Shown here one piece after another: positions 53,101 through 63,621 of a stretch of 64,000 nucleotides of DNA. Positions within the stretch are counted from its first letter, which is position 1, and every line of letters starts with the position of its first letter. The notes below the pieces were generated by a model that worked only from the letters and a program-made list of their open reading frames with translations, had not been told where the DNA came from and made no database searches. The stretch is from Malurus cyaneus samueli (lineage: Eukaryota > Chordata > Aves > Passeriformes > Maluridae), in the NCBI GenBank assembly GCA_009741485.1, contig CM019230.1:9292230-9356229 (forward strand), read 5' to 3'. Both the position numbers and the translations under genes were made by a program.

Positions 53101-56100
53101 AGAGGGCAAATCGCTCAAAGCAGCTGGGACATGACTGCTGGCTTGTGAGGAATGGTGTAATTACATCTCCCTCTGTGGGGAGGTGAATAGAGAGGCCTTT
53201 GGAGGCCCTGGATTTGGGGGTTGGAGGGAGGGGGCTGCCTCAGGTTACTTCAGGTCAGGATACTGTCAAAATCCATCAAAGGCACTCCCAGGAGAGCCGG
53301 CAGACGATGTGCACAATGCAGGCTTTATGCCACTGGTGGTAGAGTTGAGTTATTGGCATCTGGGCTTTAGAGGATTTCAATAAAATGTTTCCCCTTGGTC
53401 TTTCTTTCTCCCCACTTTCCCCCTGCTGCTGTATGAATTAAATCTCTTTTAAACTTATCAAGTTTGAAAGAATCAGAGCATCTGATGTTGATACTGTTGT
53501 TGCAAGTTCCTAGACTCTTGGATGCAAGAACCTGGGTAGCCCTCCAGACATCCCCAGGGGAGTCAGGATCTGGCAAACACAGCTGCCTTGTTTAGTAACC
53601 AGGCCCAGTTCCCCAGAAAACGAACATCTTCACCTGCTGTACATGAGTGCAGTACTTTTCTTGTTGTTTGGGGTTTTGTTTTGGTTTGGTTTTGGGTTTT
53701 TTTTAGTTATAAGGATGCTTCCTGTTGTAGCCTGAGCTATGTGCGTTGTTTTGAGCCATGGATGGAGCAGAGCACCTGCTGCCCAATCCAGAGGGAATGA
53801 GTGCTGAACTGCTGCTTGAGTCATGAACTTTTGTGTTAAACACACAGATTCCTTCATGGCTGTGATTCAAAAGAAAGTGTAGGCATTGCCACCTCCTAAG
53901 GATTTGGTTTCTTTTATGAGCCTTGATGGGAGTGAGGCTTTGGTTGTAGCCAGTGGATGTTGTTTGCTTTTTAATGGTCCATTTACCTCAGCAGTAATAC
54001 TTCACATCTTGCTTTCCATCTGTGCTTCCATACCCTTTTTTTGCCACTTCCAAGATCTATTTGATACTCTGTGAATGCAGATGTGGGAGTTGTCCCACAG
54101 AAGAGACTTTTTGGTCTTCATCTCCCTGGTGTTGCAGAGATGGGTGGTGGAACAGAATTGTTAAAGCAGCTCACATGCTGCCACACTGCTGTGAGTCACC
54201 TGGACCTGAAGCAGGTTTAAAGTACTGATCTAGTGTGAGCAATGCTGAGCACTTTTAATTTCCTTTTGTATTAAAAAAGACTGCAGGATTTTGCCTAGGG
54301 TCCACAATTAAAATTATTTGGTTCTGTGTATACATGGAAATTTGTTCATTTGATTTATTACTGTGTCAGTCTATTTAAATGGAAGGAACCACTTTTAAAG
54401 TATTCTGTTTTTCATCTTTAGTGTTGTTGCTTGTGTTGCACTCCTTTGGAAAATAGAAATGCCTGAGTCATTTTGGTGTTTTCAATTTTCTGATGGGGTT
54501 GGATGAACTACAGAGATGTCTAGTCTAAAGCAAGACTGTTTTCACTCAGACTTAAAAAGGTTGAGATGCCTTTTTGTTATGAGGTCTTCGCAGAATGAAA
54601 TATCTGAAATCCAGCTGTGGGTTTAGAGGATATCCATCAGCTGTACTTTGTTTTGGAGCTTGTGTCCATGTGAAAATGCCACGGGATTTGTGAAGATTTG
54701 CAACTTCCCTCTATTTGAGTGATCTAAGTCAGGTCCTGATTTGGACAGAGGGAGGCTGGGGGAGAAGGACTTTTGCCCTGGATGGATTTGGTTGGTGCCA
54801 TGGATGAAACAACTCTATAGGAGGATGTTTAGTGACAAATACGTTAAGACTTGTCCAGGGAAGTGGTGGGATCACCATTCCTGGAAGTGTTCAAAACATG
54901 TGAGGATATGGCATTTGGGGGCATGGGTTAGTGGTGAGCACGCAGTGCAGGGTTAGTGATTGGACTCAATGATCTTAAAGGTCTTTTCTAATTGAAATGT
55001 TTCTATGATTCTATTGCAATTTTGTCAGATGAAACTTGTATGTTTGGTGTAGCCACTGATCAAAATCTCTTGAGTCTAAATCTTGAAGTATCCTTAGCCT
55101 GAAATTATTCTAGTACTCCAGTTCTGCCCAGGCTTCATCTAGTTCTGCATTTCTCATTGTATTAAACATTTTCCAAACTTTTCTGAAAAAGAGAGCTTAA
55201 ATAGTACAGGGAGAAAGAAGGGCAGGAAAGGCTGGCTTGTTTCTGAAGGCCCTGGACACATTCAGACTAAACAGAAATGTGATTGATCCAGATGCTATTT
55301 TGCCTATTCCTTTTCTCTTCTTTTGGAACTTTTTAAGCTCCTTGAATTATTCCTTCAAATATCCCTGCCCAGAAAAGTGCATTTTATGTTTCCTTTAATC
55401 CTATCCACTGTGCATGAATCATCTGACTGGGTCAGATCTGGTGGATTTGGTTCAATAATCCTTTCTGGATCACTGCCTTTCTGGGTCCTTGGAAAAAATA
55501 AAAGATTTGCCATTTCTTATGTCAGAGAGTGGCTTGTGCTGTCTAACAGGAGGGCTGACAGAGCATCAGAGGGACCAGCTGCACATTGTGTAGACAAGCT
55601 TAAATCTACTTTCAAGTGCAGTGGATAAACTTTGGGAAGCAAGTTGGGGGAGGGGAAGTCCGTGACTATTTGGGAATCTGGTAACTAAGTGTTTCCAGAT
55701 GCTGAGGTTCAAAACCTGAAGTTTTTGGGAGTGGGGAGAAGTGGGGTAGCTTTGGTTTGCAGTTTGATGATGGACTGTGTGACGGAATCTCATAATCCAG
55801 TCATCTCCAGTGGGAGCCTTGCTTTGCTGGAGTTTGTGCCTCTGCTGATGCAGGGTTTCCATTTTTCTGGATGATGTGTTGAGATGATACCAGGTGACAG
55901 ACAAAGTTCTGATCCTTGTGCCACTGTGGACTGACTCCCTGAGCATCGCCAGGCAGGGCAGATTCTGATAATAAGCAAATTCCTGAACTCAACAGGGTAT
56001 TACAGAAACATCTGTATTGCAACTACAGCACCTTCTCCTCAGAAATATCTGGCTGAGTACAAAGAGGAGCCACATTCTTGCATTGATTAGATTAGTGCAG

Positions 56101-57720
56101 ATATCCAAATGTTTCCAGCAGTACAGGAAATGGTCTTTGTGCTGCGTGAGCTCAAACAGATATGGGCTCGAGTTTCCGCTTTGCTTCAATGCCCTCCAAC
56201 ACATGCATTGGGGTTTTTTCCTCCCCTCTTTTCCCCCCCACTCTGTAACCTCCTGGATCTTTGATGTGGTGATGACTCAATGGTCCAACAACACTTGAGA
56301 GAAAGAGTAAAAGAGGAGCTTTGCACTCAGAGGATAAAAGACACATGTTCTGAAAGCCTTTGAGTGAATTTACAGCAGTGCACCCTGCACATACACCCAG
56401 TACCAAAATATGTTTTGTGTAAGTACAGGGAGTATGTGCTGTGTTTGCTAGATGGTATATCCAACAGAACTGGTAAGAGATCATATTCCTGCTTAGGTAC
56501 AAAAATCTTGTAGAGCTCTAGGGTTAACTAGGGTTAGCCCCCATTTCTTGTAGTGGCAGAGATGCCAGAGAGCTCTTTGGACTGATGGTGCCCATGTTGT
56601 GTGTGTTTGTTTAGTTTACATGGTGTGTTTATTTCCTGCTGCCCAGTCCTTTGCTAATTGTGACCCTTCCTGTGCAGCTCCCTGCCGACCATGCAGTGAC
56701 ACTGAGGTGCTCCTGGCTGTCTGCACTAGTGATTTCGGTGAGTTCTTGTGTCCCCAGTCCCTTCTCCCGGTACTAAAGTGCCATCCATGAGCACAAACAG
56801 GCACACTTGGCAGCCTCCACCTGCAGTATATGTGGTGTAAGCATGCTGAGTATATGGGGTGTTTTGGGGAGCTCAGAACTGTCTGCTCAGCTGGCACCTC
56901 CCCAGGGTGGACAGAGTGACACAGCAGCCACAGCAGAAGGTCAAAGATTTGGGTGCGTCCAGGAGAGGCCATTGCTTGTTGCTCTATGGTGTTGGTTAAC
57001 TTGACAACAGACCAAAAATTTCAATAATTGTCCATGCTTCCCTTTTTTTAAGGGGAAATGAATAATAGCTGTATCTTTAATGGCTGAAGAACAGAAAGTA
57101 CATTGTCAGGGAGCTTTCAGCATATATCTTCTTGTCAGAATTCTTCTTCATGATTAATGCTATTTTTCGGATGTAATTATTTTTCTGTTTAAATTTAGTA
57201 TGTGGGTGCCCTTTGCTGGACACATTACAAATATGAACTATAAAAAATGCAAATGTATACTGGAGGTTATTGGATAATCTTAACTCTCAAAATAACAAAG
57301 GTAGTGAAGTTCAGTTCCCCTGGTTGCACAGGCCCAAGTTTAGACTAGGGTCTTCCAAAGCATTTTTGAGTAATTCATCCTTAAATCCTTTTTCTGTTTC
57401 CAGTGATCAGAGGCTCCATTCAGAACGTAACGAACGAGGCAGAAGAGCAAGAATCCGTAATTCACGTTGGTGTCAACAAACTGTACAGGCAGAAGAGCAA
57501 AGTCTTTCAGCTGACAGGGGAGAGTGGGAACTGGAGAGGACAAATAAAGACCTTGCTCGAGTGTGGGGTGAAGCCAGGAGATGGAGACTTCCTTTTCACA
57601 GGACGTATGCACTTTGGGGAGGCCAGGTTAGGCTGTGCCCCTCGTTTTAAAGACTTCCAAAGGATGTACAAAGAGGCAAAAGACAAAGGGCTAAACCCGT
57701 GTGAGATTGGCCCAGATTGA
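34307..57720 (+). CDS. METRNL: METRNL, meteorin-like secreted protein (four coding exons)
   Basis: Meteorin-like (meteorin-beta, subfatin), a small secreted protein of the meteorin family; in mammals it is described as a cytokine/adipomyokine-like factor. Coding join: exon 1 ending 34491, 39846-40234, 56678-56737, 57404-57720 with TGA at 57718. All phases agree (AG|T, G|CT, G|TG). The mature protein from QYSSDLCNWKG to NPCEIGPD is 266 residues, the same as human METRNL as I recall it. Ten cysteines are visible (DLC, LRC, TVC, YC, PC, RPC, AVC, LEC, GC, NPC), as expected for meteorins. Conserved blocks include EWMYPTGALIVNLRPN, GANIYLEKTGEL, GGLFVEATPQQDI, PCSDTEVLLAVCTSDF and GDFLFTGRMHFGEARLGCAP. 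Two N-glycosylation sequons (NIS, NVT) are present. The start codon is unresolved. The recognisable mature part is certain. Confidence 0.95.
34492..39845 (+). other. METRNL: METRNL intron 1
   Basis: 5.35 kb. The first 700 bp belong to the CpG island; the rest is ordinary mixed-composition DNA with an A-rich simple-repeat patch (35718-35815). A 176-codon open frame at 38597-39127 has no recognisable domain and is probably chance. Confidence 0.85.
35718..35815. repeat. A-rich simple repeat (AAAAC/AAAC type)
   Basis: Repeated AAAACAAAAC and AAACAAACAAAC motifs, with A and C making up nearly all bases. Confidence 0.85.
39846..40234 (+). CDS. METRNL: METRNL coding exon 2
   Basis: 389 nt. Acceptor CTCCCTCCAG|TGG and donor TCTG|GTGAGT. 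It encodes GLTHESHKKDVEQVYLRCSE through GLFVEATPQQDISRKITGFQ to IAADLHTAS, the larger N-terminal half of the mature protein, with four of its cysteine-containing segments and the NIS sequon. Confidence 0.97.
45344..45388. repeat. T-rich (T8-9 C) simple repeat
   Basis: Runs of eight to nine T separated by single C, immediately before a minus-oriented CR1 end. Confidence 0.85.
45427..45630 (-). mobile_element. CR1 LINE 3'-end fragment
   Basis: On the plus strand: GAAATCACAGAATGGTTTAT, then CTGCCATGTGCAGGGACCTT, CACTAGACAACATTGCTCAG and GCCCCATCCAAGCTGGCTTT, the reverse complement of a CR1 3' end. A decayed copy of about 200 bp. Confidence 0.92.
50588..50836 (+). mobile_element. CR1 LINE 3'-end fragment
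   Basis: Sense orientation: AGATTAGATGTTAGGGAAAA, TTCTTTACTCTGAGGATAGT, then CCCATCCCTGGAAGGGTTTA, ATAGTGGAAGGTGGCAAGGG and GATCTTTAAGATCCTTTCTC. Matches the last ~250 bp of avian CR1, ending before the usual ATTCTATG repeats. Confidence 0.92.
51786..51824. repeat. 15-bp tandem repeat (2.6 copies)
   Basis: GAGCTGCCAATTACA at 51786-51800 and 51801-51815, with a partial third copy. A small local duplication. Confidence 0.9.
54830..55016 (+). mobile_element. CR1 LINE 3'-end fragment
   Basis: Sense orientation: TCCTGGAAGTGTTCAAAACA, GATTGGACTCAATGATCTTA, AAGGTCTTTTCTAATTG, then the diagnostic terminus TTTCTATGATTCTATTG at about 54999-55016. The internal part is considerably diverged. Confidence 0.9.
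56678..56737 (+). CDS. METRNL: METRNL coding exon 3
   Basis: 60 nt. Acceptor TTCCTGTGCAG|CTC and donor TTCG|GTGAGT. It encodes APCRPCSDTEVLLAVCTSDF, the highly conserved cysteine-rich link between the two halves of the protein. Confidence 0.96.
56738..57403 (+). other. METRNL: METRNL intron 3
   Basis: 666 bp, GT-AG, with no embedded feature recognised. Confidence 0.9.
57404..57720 (+). CDS. METRNL: METRNL coding exon 4 with stop codon
   Basis: 317 nt. Acceptor TTCTGTTTCCAG|TG, ending with TGA at 57718-57720. It encodes VIRGSIQNVTNEAEEQESVI through LLECGVKPGDGDFLFTGRMH to KDKGLNPCEIGPD. It is preceded by the shortest intron of the gene (666 bp). Confidence 0.97.
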
Positions 57721-58345
57721 AACCCCCGTTTGGCTGAAGATCGATTTTAGCATTTGGCCAGGAAATTTCCTGGCTGCAGTGAAAACTCTGAAAAAAGCTG
57801 GTAAGTGAGGCTGGACAGACCTGGAGGCTGAGACCCCACAGCCTGCAGCACTCACAGACTAATGGAAGCAACAGAGGTACGAGCTCAGAGGGCTGCCAAG
57901 CAAGAAAGGCTGGATTTTTAACCAATCTTGTCCTTATGAATTAAATTATTATATTTTTTTAGTGACTTCCTTAGGAAAACAAACAAAGAAAACTCCCATG
58001 TCTTAATAAAAAAACCCAAATGAAAGCCAAGATGCCTTTGTATCTTTTTAATACTAATTTTTTTAAATGTCTTAAGCTGATGTAGCATTTGATATGGCGT
58101 ATTCTGTATAAATGACCAAGAATGTGGTAGACCATGGTAAAAGATCTTAACATTAATGCTTTGTAAAAAGCTTGGTGTACAATTCAGAGTTGTTTCTTAT
58201 GACAGAAATTTATGGAGCCAAACTCTTATGTGTGTGTTTTGTTTGTTTTTTTTATTTGCAAGAATGTACAATTGCTGCCTGCAATTTTTTGTCCAGGCTG
58301 GCAAATTCTTTCCATTCCAGAGAAATAAAGGTCCCTGGATTTGAC
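57721..58345 (+). other. METRNL: METRNL 3' UTR with two poly(A) signals
   Basis: AT-rich sequence after the stop codon. AATAAA occurs at 58005-58010 and again at 58324-58329, giving 3' UTRs of roughly 0.3 and 0.6 kb if both are used. A further AATAAA-like site near 58934 is less likely. Actual cleavage sites cannot be seen. Confidence 0.7.
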
Positions 58346-61300
58346 ACATGCTGTTTAAAATCCTTATTTTTTTCCTTCTTCATAAGAAGCTCAGCTAGTC
58401 CAGATGTGCTCACAGACCAGTTCTGGGCTGCTCACTTATTTTGTGGCTTCTGAGCAGAACCAGAGTTCCTGTGAGGCATTGGGAACCGCAGTGTTTTTCA
58501 AAGGGGAAGCAGGAGCTATTTTTGGATATTTTTGGACATGTGTCCAGGCAAGGCTTTAAGTGTTCTCTCTGATGCCAAGGGCGTTATTTCAGGACTGGCT
58601 CCAAAGGCAGGCAGCCCCTTCGTGTTTAGTTTGAAGCTTTTAAGTCTGCTGGCTGGTAGCTTGGCATGAGGTGGATGTTGGTGCCTGTGAGTCCTGGGGG
58701 ACATAGCCTGGCCACTTTGTGAAAAATAGACCCTTTATTCAGGGTGTGTCACTGGTGCAGGCAGTGTCCTGGGCAGTACAGGAGCTCTCCCCTGTGTTCA
58801 GTCCTGCTCTTCCCCATAGCCTGCAATGCACCACTGATGGTGCCCTCACAAAGATTTTAACCTCTTGCCTGTGTTCATTCTTCAGCACTTTCCACTACTC
58901 CAACTTTTAATTTAGGCCATTTTAGGTTCTTTAAATAAAAAGTTTCTACTCAGTGTCTCTTTCTACCACATCCCTCACCTCTCTCTCAGGGAACTTGCCT
59001 CTGCAGCTTGGGCAGGGCATCTGCTGCAACTCAGGGGATGGTTTTGGGTGGGTGCAGGATGTTCTGAGATGTGTGGTAAGGAGATGTCCTGTGACACTTT
59101 ATCAGGGGTAAAAGCCCCTGATTTTTATTTGTTAAAAAATACTGGCCTGAAGTGAAACCAAAATCCTTCTGCAGTTGTTTCTGTGAATGCCTCTCAGCAG
59201 TGGGAGGAGGACCAGTGAGAGAAGAAGAGTTCTCTGAGCTGTTTTAAAGTGGTCCTAAGAGGCTCCAGGACACTGTGACTACTTCTGCAAAGACCTCTAA
59301 ACCCCATTTAGCACCTCCTTTCCAGCTGCCTGTAAGCCAAGGCCCCAAACCCAGCATCCCATTTGGTGCAGTCCAAGGTTCCCTCCAGCCAAATTGGAAT
59401 TGTAAGAGAAATGGGCCAGGACCAGGAGAGGGGTAAAATGGTTCACTCCAACCCCTCTCTCTGGGGTTGCTTCCACTTTGGGGATCTCAACCCAGACTTT
59501 GGCATGCTTTTAAAAAAGTGATTTAGCACTGAGATAACTAGAGCACAGCTGAGTGGGTGTTTCAGAAGCCCTGTACCTCTCCTTTCCTGTTGTGTTTCAT
59601 GAGCTTTTTCCAGCACAGAGTGACTGCTGGCAGGATGGGAAGAGAAGAACAATTTGTTCCTGGAATTGTCTCCAACCTGCCCACTCTCGTCTTCCTCTGC
59701 GAGGCTGCGGGAGCAAAGGGAAGAGGCTGAATTAAGTGTTCAGCCAGTATTTTATGAGGACAGTGCAAGCAAAATACAAACAGTTGAGGAGGCTCTGGCC
59801 CTGGAGTTCCACCTTTGGCTGCAGTTCAGTTTTTATGGCCATTTAAGTTGTTTGTAGATGTCTTTTTTTAAAATACCCTTTGCTCCACACTTGGAGCCAA
59901 AGCCAAGCACCGAGCTGGTGCCTCTCTTCACTCCAGTGGCTCATTTGTCTGTCCAAGGGGAAGCAGGGCTGTGCCTTCCCCCACCACCACTTGTATTATC
60001 CCCACTCCCAGCTGCCTGGAAATCCTTGGTAGGAGAGGAAACACCACCCTGCTGATTTTTGCTCTGCTTCAACTCCACAACAGCCTGCTGAGCTGCAGTG
60101 TTGGATGCTCCATAGTTGCTATGCGAGAGTCACACTGATAGTGCTTGCACATCCACAGCTCACAGCCTTGGAGAGAGGGCCTGGATGAGCCAGATCTTTG
60201 CTCAGAGCCCAGTTCTTTAACACAAGTGGCATTAAGGTGTTGATCTGCAGCTTTCCCCTGCTGCTGCCCTTGTCCCTGCGTTGTCTCAGTCCCTGCAGCT
60301 CCAAGCTTGGCTGACGTGGATCATCCCTGGTGCCACGTGTCCCCACAGCCAGCTGTGTTTGTGCACAGGAGGGTTAACAGAGCCATTGCACAGACTGCCC
60401 TAAAAGCCAGTTCCCAAATGTGCACCTTTAAGTCTTTGAAACATGATTATAGTTTGACTTGTCTAGCAGTGGAGTCAGGGATGGAAAAGATGAATTAAAA
60501 ATTACTGTCTTTGTTCACATGTGCTGACTCAACTCTAATGAGAAGCAAATGATATATTGATGCAGTGTTATGTGAGGACATGCTTGTGGCCACCTAATGA
60601 AAGACCTTGGCTGAAGGTGACTCAGGACAGAGGTGGAGCGTTGCTCTTCTTACCACTGCAGCTCTCTGAAGATGAAGGGCTTCCTCTTGATACCTAATTA
60701 GCATAATTGAGTTCCTCTTGAAAGCAACAGACTGACTTATCTGTTCCTTAGGAAGCAGAACTAATGAACTTGAATTGCCTCTGTAAGAGCCCCCTCCAGT
60801 TGGGCAACGCTACCCATAAATAGGCACAAGGCATGTGCTGTGTTCCTGTGCGTGAACTCTGGCAAGTGTGTGGTTTGGGTTGCTGGTGAAAACATTTTCC
60901 ATGGTAACCCTCTATTGCTCTGATTTTCCATGAGCCCACTGGTGAACTAAATCACCTCCCAGGTACAAGCCATGCAGAGCATCTGTGGTGACAAAAGGTG
61001 GGTTGGAAAATGCGTGTGGGTGTCTACAGGGTCTGGCTGAGGTCTATCAGATGCTGCTTGCCTGGGGGAAAACATGTTCTTCTTCATCCCTTGGGGAGAC
61101 ACCATCATCTCTTCTCCAAACACTGTGGCTTCAGTCCGTGGAGGGAATGGGGTCCTGTGCTTGGTTTGCTGACAGCCAGACCAGAGGAACATTACTGGAT
61201 CACCTGTTTGCTTCCCATCCAGGAACAACAGGCCATTTCCCCCCAGGTATGCTCATAGGTTTTGTGCATGTGAGGCATGGCCAGGCTGCAGGGAGGTGTG

Positions 61301-61999
61301 ATGGTCACAGCCTGTGCCTGCTGATGTCCCAGCCCACCTCAGCCCAGCTGGCTCTAAGATCAGAGGAGCCTGTGGGTAACTTTTCACCAAACTTTGCTGT
61401 TGTTGCCACCTTCTGCCAGCTCTGCTGTCCCACTCCCACGGGTGATCCGTTTTCATGCTGGGAGGTATCAGATGTCACTTTAGCTCCATCCTGCTGCTGG
61501 TCTCTTCTCCTGATGGAAGTACTTGCCATCAGCATGGCTCAACCTTCTCTGCAGGAAGGGACTGCCCTAATTTTCCTAATTCGTCCCTGTGCTGGAATAT
61601 GCTGTGGCCTGGTCCTCTTGAGCAGCTGGTCCTCCCTCCAGGGACACACAGGGGCTCGGAGGGAGGACACCGGTCACATTCAAGCTAAACAGAAGCCAAG
61701 CTGTTTGCACCTTGAACACCAGCATTGGAGATTTCCTCAGCACAGACAGACCCGGGTGCTGTGCTGCTTGAGAGGACAAAGGATGTGATGTGCAGTGAGT
61801 CACGCTGGCAGGAGGCAGCAGACGTGGTCTGGCTCTTGCATCAGGAGCAGCCGGGAGTGTTCACAGCCGGGAGGAGCTGGGCAGAGGGACACGCTGTGGT
61901 GCAATGCAGCTGCTGTTTCCTGGCCTTTGAAGTGTGACAGGGCTTGTATGAGCTCCAAGCCTGACCAGCTGATGTGGTGCAACACCTCCAAGGCAGATA
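58346..61999. other. Region downstream of METRNL, no gene recognised
   Basis: About 3.6 kb of moderately GC-rich single-copy-looking DNA. The longest open frame outside the CpG islands (60985-61788 plus, 267 codons) lies here. It has no recognised domain and an overall Cys/Ser/Trp/Leu-rich composition more typical of chance translation. Confidence 0.6.
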
Positions 62000-62402
62000 G
62001 GAGCTCTCCTGCTCATCGTAAACTTAATTAGATGATACTTATTTCTGGAACTGGAAAAGTGTCTCAGTGATGCACGTCAGAGATGCTGCTTGAGTGGAAA
62101 ATAAGGTTAGCAATATTGGGACCAGCTGTTCAGGGAGACAGAAAATTGAAAACTAAATTGGTTGATAAGTAAACCAGAAAAACATCAGGAGGGAGTTGTG
62201 TGTAAGTCTCTGAGAGGGGTTGGAAGTAGTACAGAGCCAAAGCAATGTCTTGACAGCAGCAGATTCAGACCTGGAGGAGTGGGGCTGCTGGGGAGGGAGA
62301 GGAATCAACTTTCTCCTTTCCAGCTTGACAGAAGTGATTCCCCTTCCTGCTGCAGGGGCTGCCCTCTTTCTTCAGCTGACTTTAAACCTCATTTTAGTAA
62401 AG
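62000..62402. repeat. Left arm of a long inverted repeat
   Basis: About 403 bp whose reverse complement recurs at 63230-63621. Landmarks: GATGATACTTATTTCTGGAA, CAATATTGGGACCAGCTGTT, AACTAAATTGGTTGATAAGT, TTGGAAGTAGTACAGAGCCA and GACTTTAAACCTC. The outer end is near GGAGCTCTCC, the inner end near TTTTAGTAA. No reverse transcriptase, transposase or integrase coding was seen. Confidence 0.93.
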
Positions 62403-63229
62403 ACCAGCTGGCCGTACTGTGTGATGGTCTGGGTGCTCAATAGAGAAGGAGCCTTTTCCAGATCCTTTCTCCATCAGTCTTGACCTTAGAATTTCACTGA
62501 GAGACATCGCGGGGATCTCATGAATAGCTCTGAACACTCACTTGCTCCTCATCCTCCTACTCCTCCCTTTCCTCCTCCCTTACCAACAAGATGCCTGGTG
62601 AGAGTGAAAAAACCCAGCCCTGTGAAGTCCATTTTAGAGTGTCACCCCCACCTGTCGCAGCATCACCCAAATGCCTTGATTTCACCCCAATCAGCATTTG
62701 CAAATCTCTGGCTGAAGCTGTACAGAAAACATGGAACTTGTGCCTTGTGTCCTTCATCAGTGGTTCTCCCAGGCTTTGTGCTGGGCCCGAGGGTGATGGG
62801 GAGCCCATGGCAGAGTGGAAACACAGCAGCCACAGCACACACTGGCCCCAGGACGTGGTGGCTGCTGTAGGTGGCACCTGGCTGCTCACTTATGTTGGGG
62901 TAGGAACATCCATGAGAAATTCACCTAGAGCTGTGAGAGTGTTGGGGAGGGGGAAGACAAAAGAATGGGAAAATTTCAATAATTATTTCAATAGTTATTT
63001 CAGTCTCATCTAGCTTAAAGAAATCTGTCTCATCTGCTACTCCTTTTCATCTGCCCAGCAAAGGAGGTGCAGAACTTCCAAACAAAACGAGGAAGCTGTG
63101 GCAGGCAGTCTTTGTGTGTTTGGAGATTTGCAGAGCCTCAGGTGGGCCCAGCTTGGAGGAGGTTCTGAAAAACAGACAGCTCATTCCTGGGATGCTGAGT
63201 GCTTGTCCATGGCCCTGAACCTCACTAAA
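62403..63229. other. Spacer of the inverted repeat
   Basis: 827 bp between the two arms. It contains overlapping open frames of up to 140 codons (62591-63013 plus) with no recognisable domain. Nothing identifies it as part of a known mobile element. Confidence 0.6.
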
Positions 63230-63621
63230 CTTACTAAAAGGAGGTTTAAAGTCAGCAGGCAGCCCCTGCAGCAGGAAGGGGAATCTGTCGAGCTGGAAAA
63301 GAGAAACTTGATTCTTCTCCCTCCCCAGCAGCCCCACTCCTCCAGGCCTGAATCTGCTGCTGTCAAGACATTACTTTGGCTCTGTACTACTTCCAACCCC
63401 TCTCAGAGACTCACACACACCTCCCTCCTGATCTTTTTCTGGTTTACTTATCAACCAATTTAGTTTTCAATTTTCTGTCTCCCTGAACAGCTGGTCCCAA
63501 TATTGCTAAGCTTATTTTCCATTCAAGCAGCATCTCTGACGTGCATCACTGAGACACTTTTCCAGTTCCAGAAATAAGTATCATCTGATAAAGTTTATGA
63601 TGAGCAGGTAAGGAGAGCACC
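63230..63621. repeat. Right arm of a long inverted repeat
   Basis: Reverse complement of 62000-62402 with small indels (for example four extra bases near 63608). By eye, about nine mismatches over roughly 235 aligned bases of the central part. No clear target-site duplication was found outside the two outer ends. Confidence 0.93.

Larger units (their letters stand above)
40235..56677 (+). other. METRNL: METRNL intron 2
   Basis: 16.4 kb, by far the longest intron of the gene. It carries three CR1 3'-end fragments (45427-45630 minus; 50588-50836 and 54830-55016 plus), a TTTTC-type tract and a short 15-bp repeat. No additional exon with consistent phase was recognised. Confidence 0.85.

Noticed and set aside
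57270..57650. 126-codon plus-strand open frame overlapping METRNL exon 4
   Set aside because: It is in a different frame from the conserved METRNL sequence and is a shadow of exon 4.
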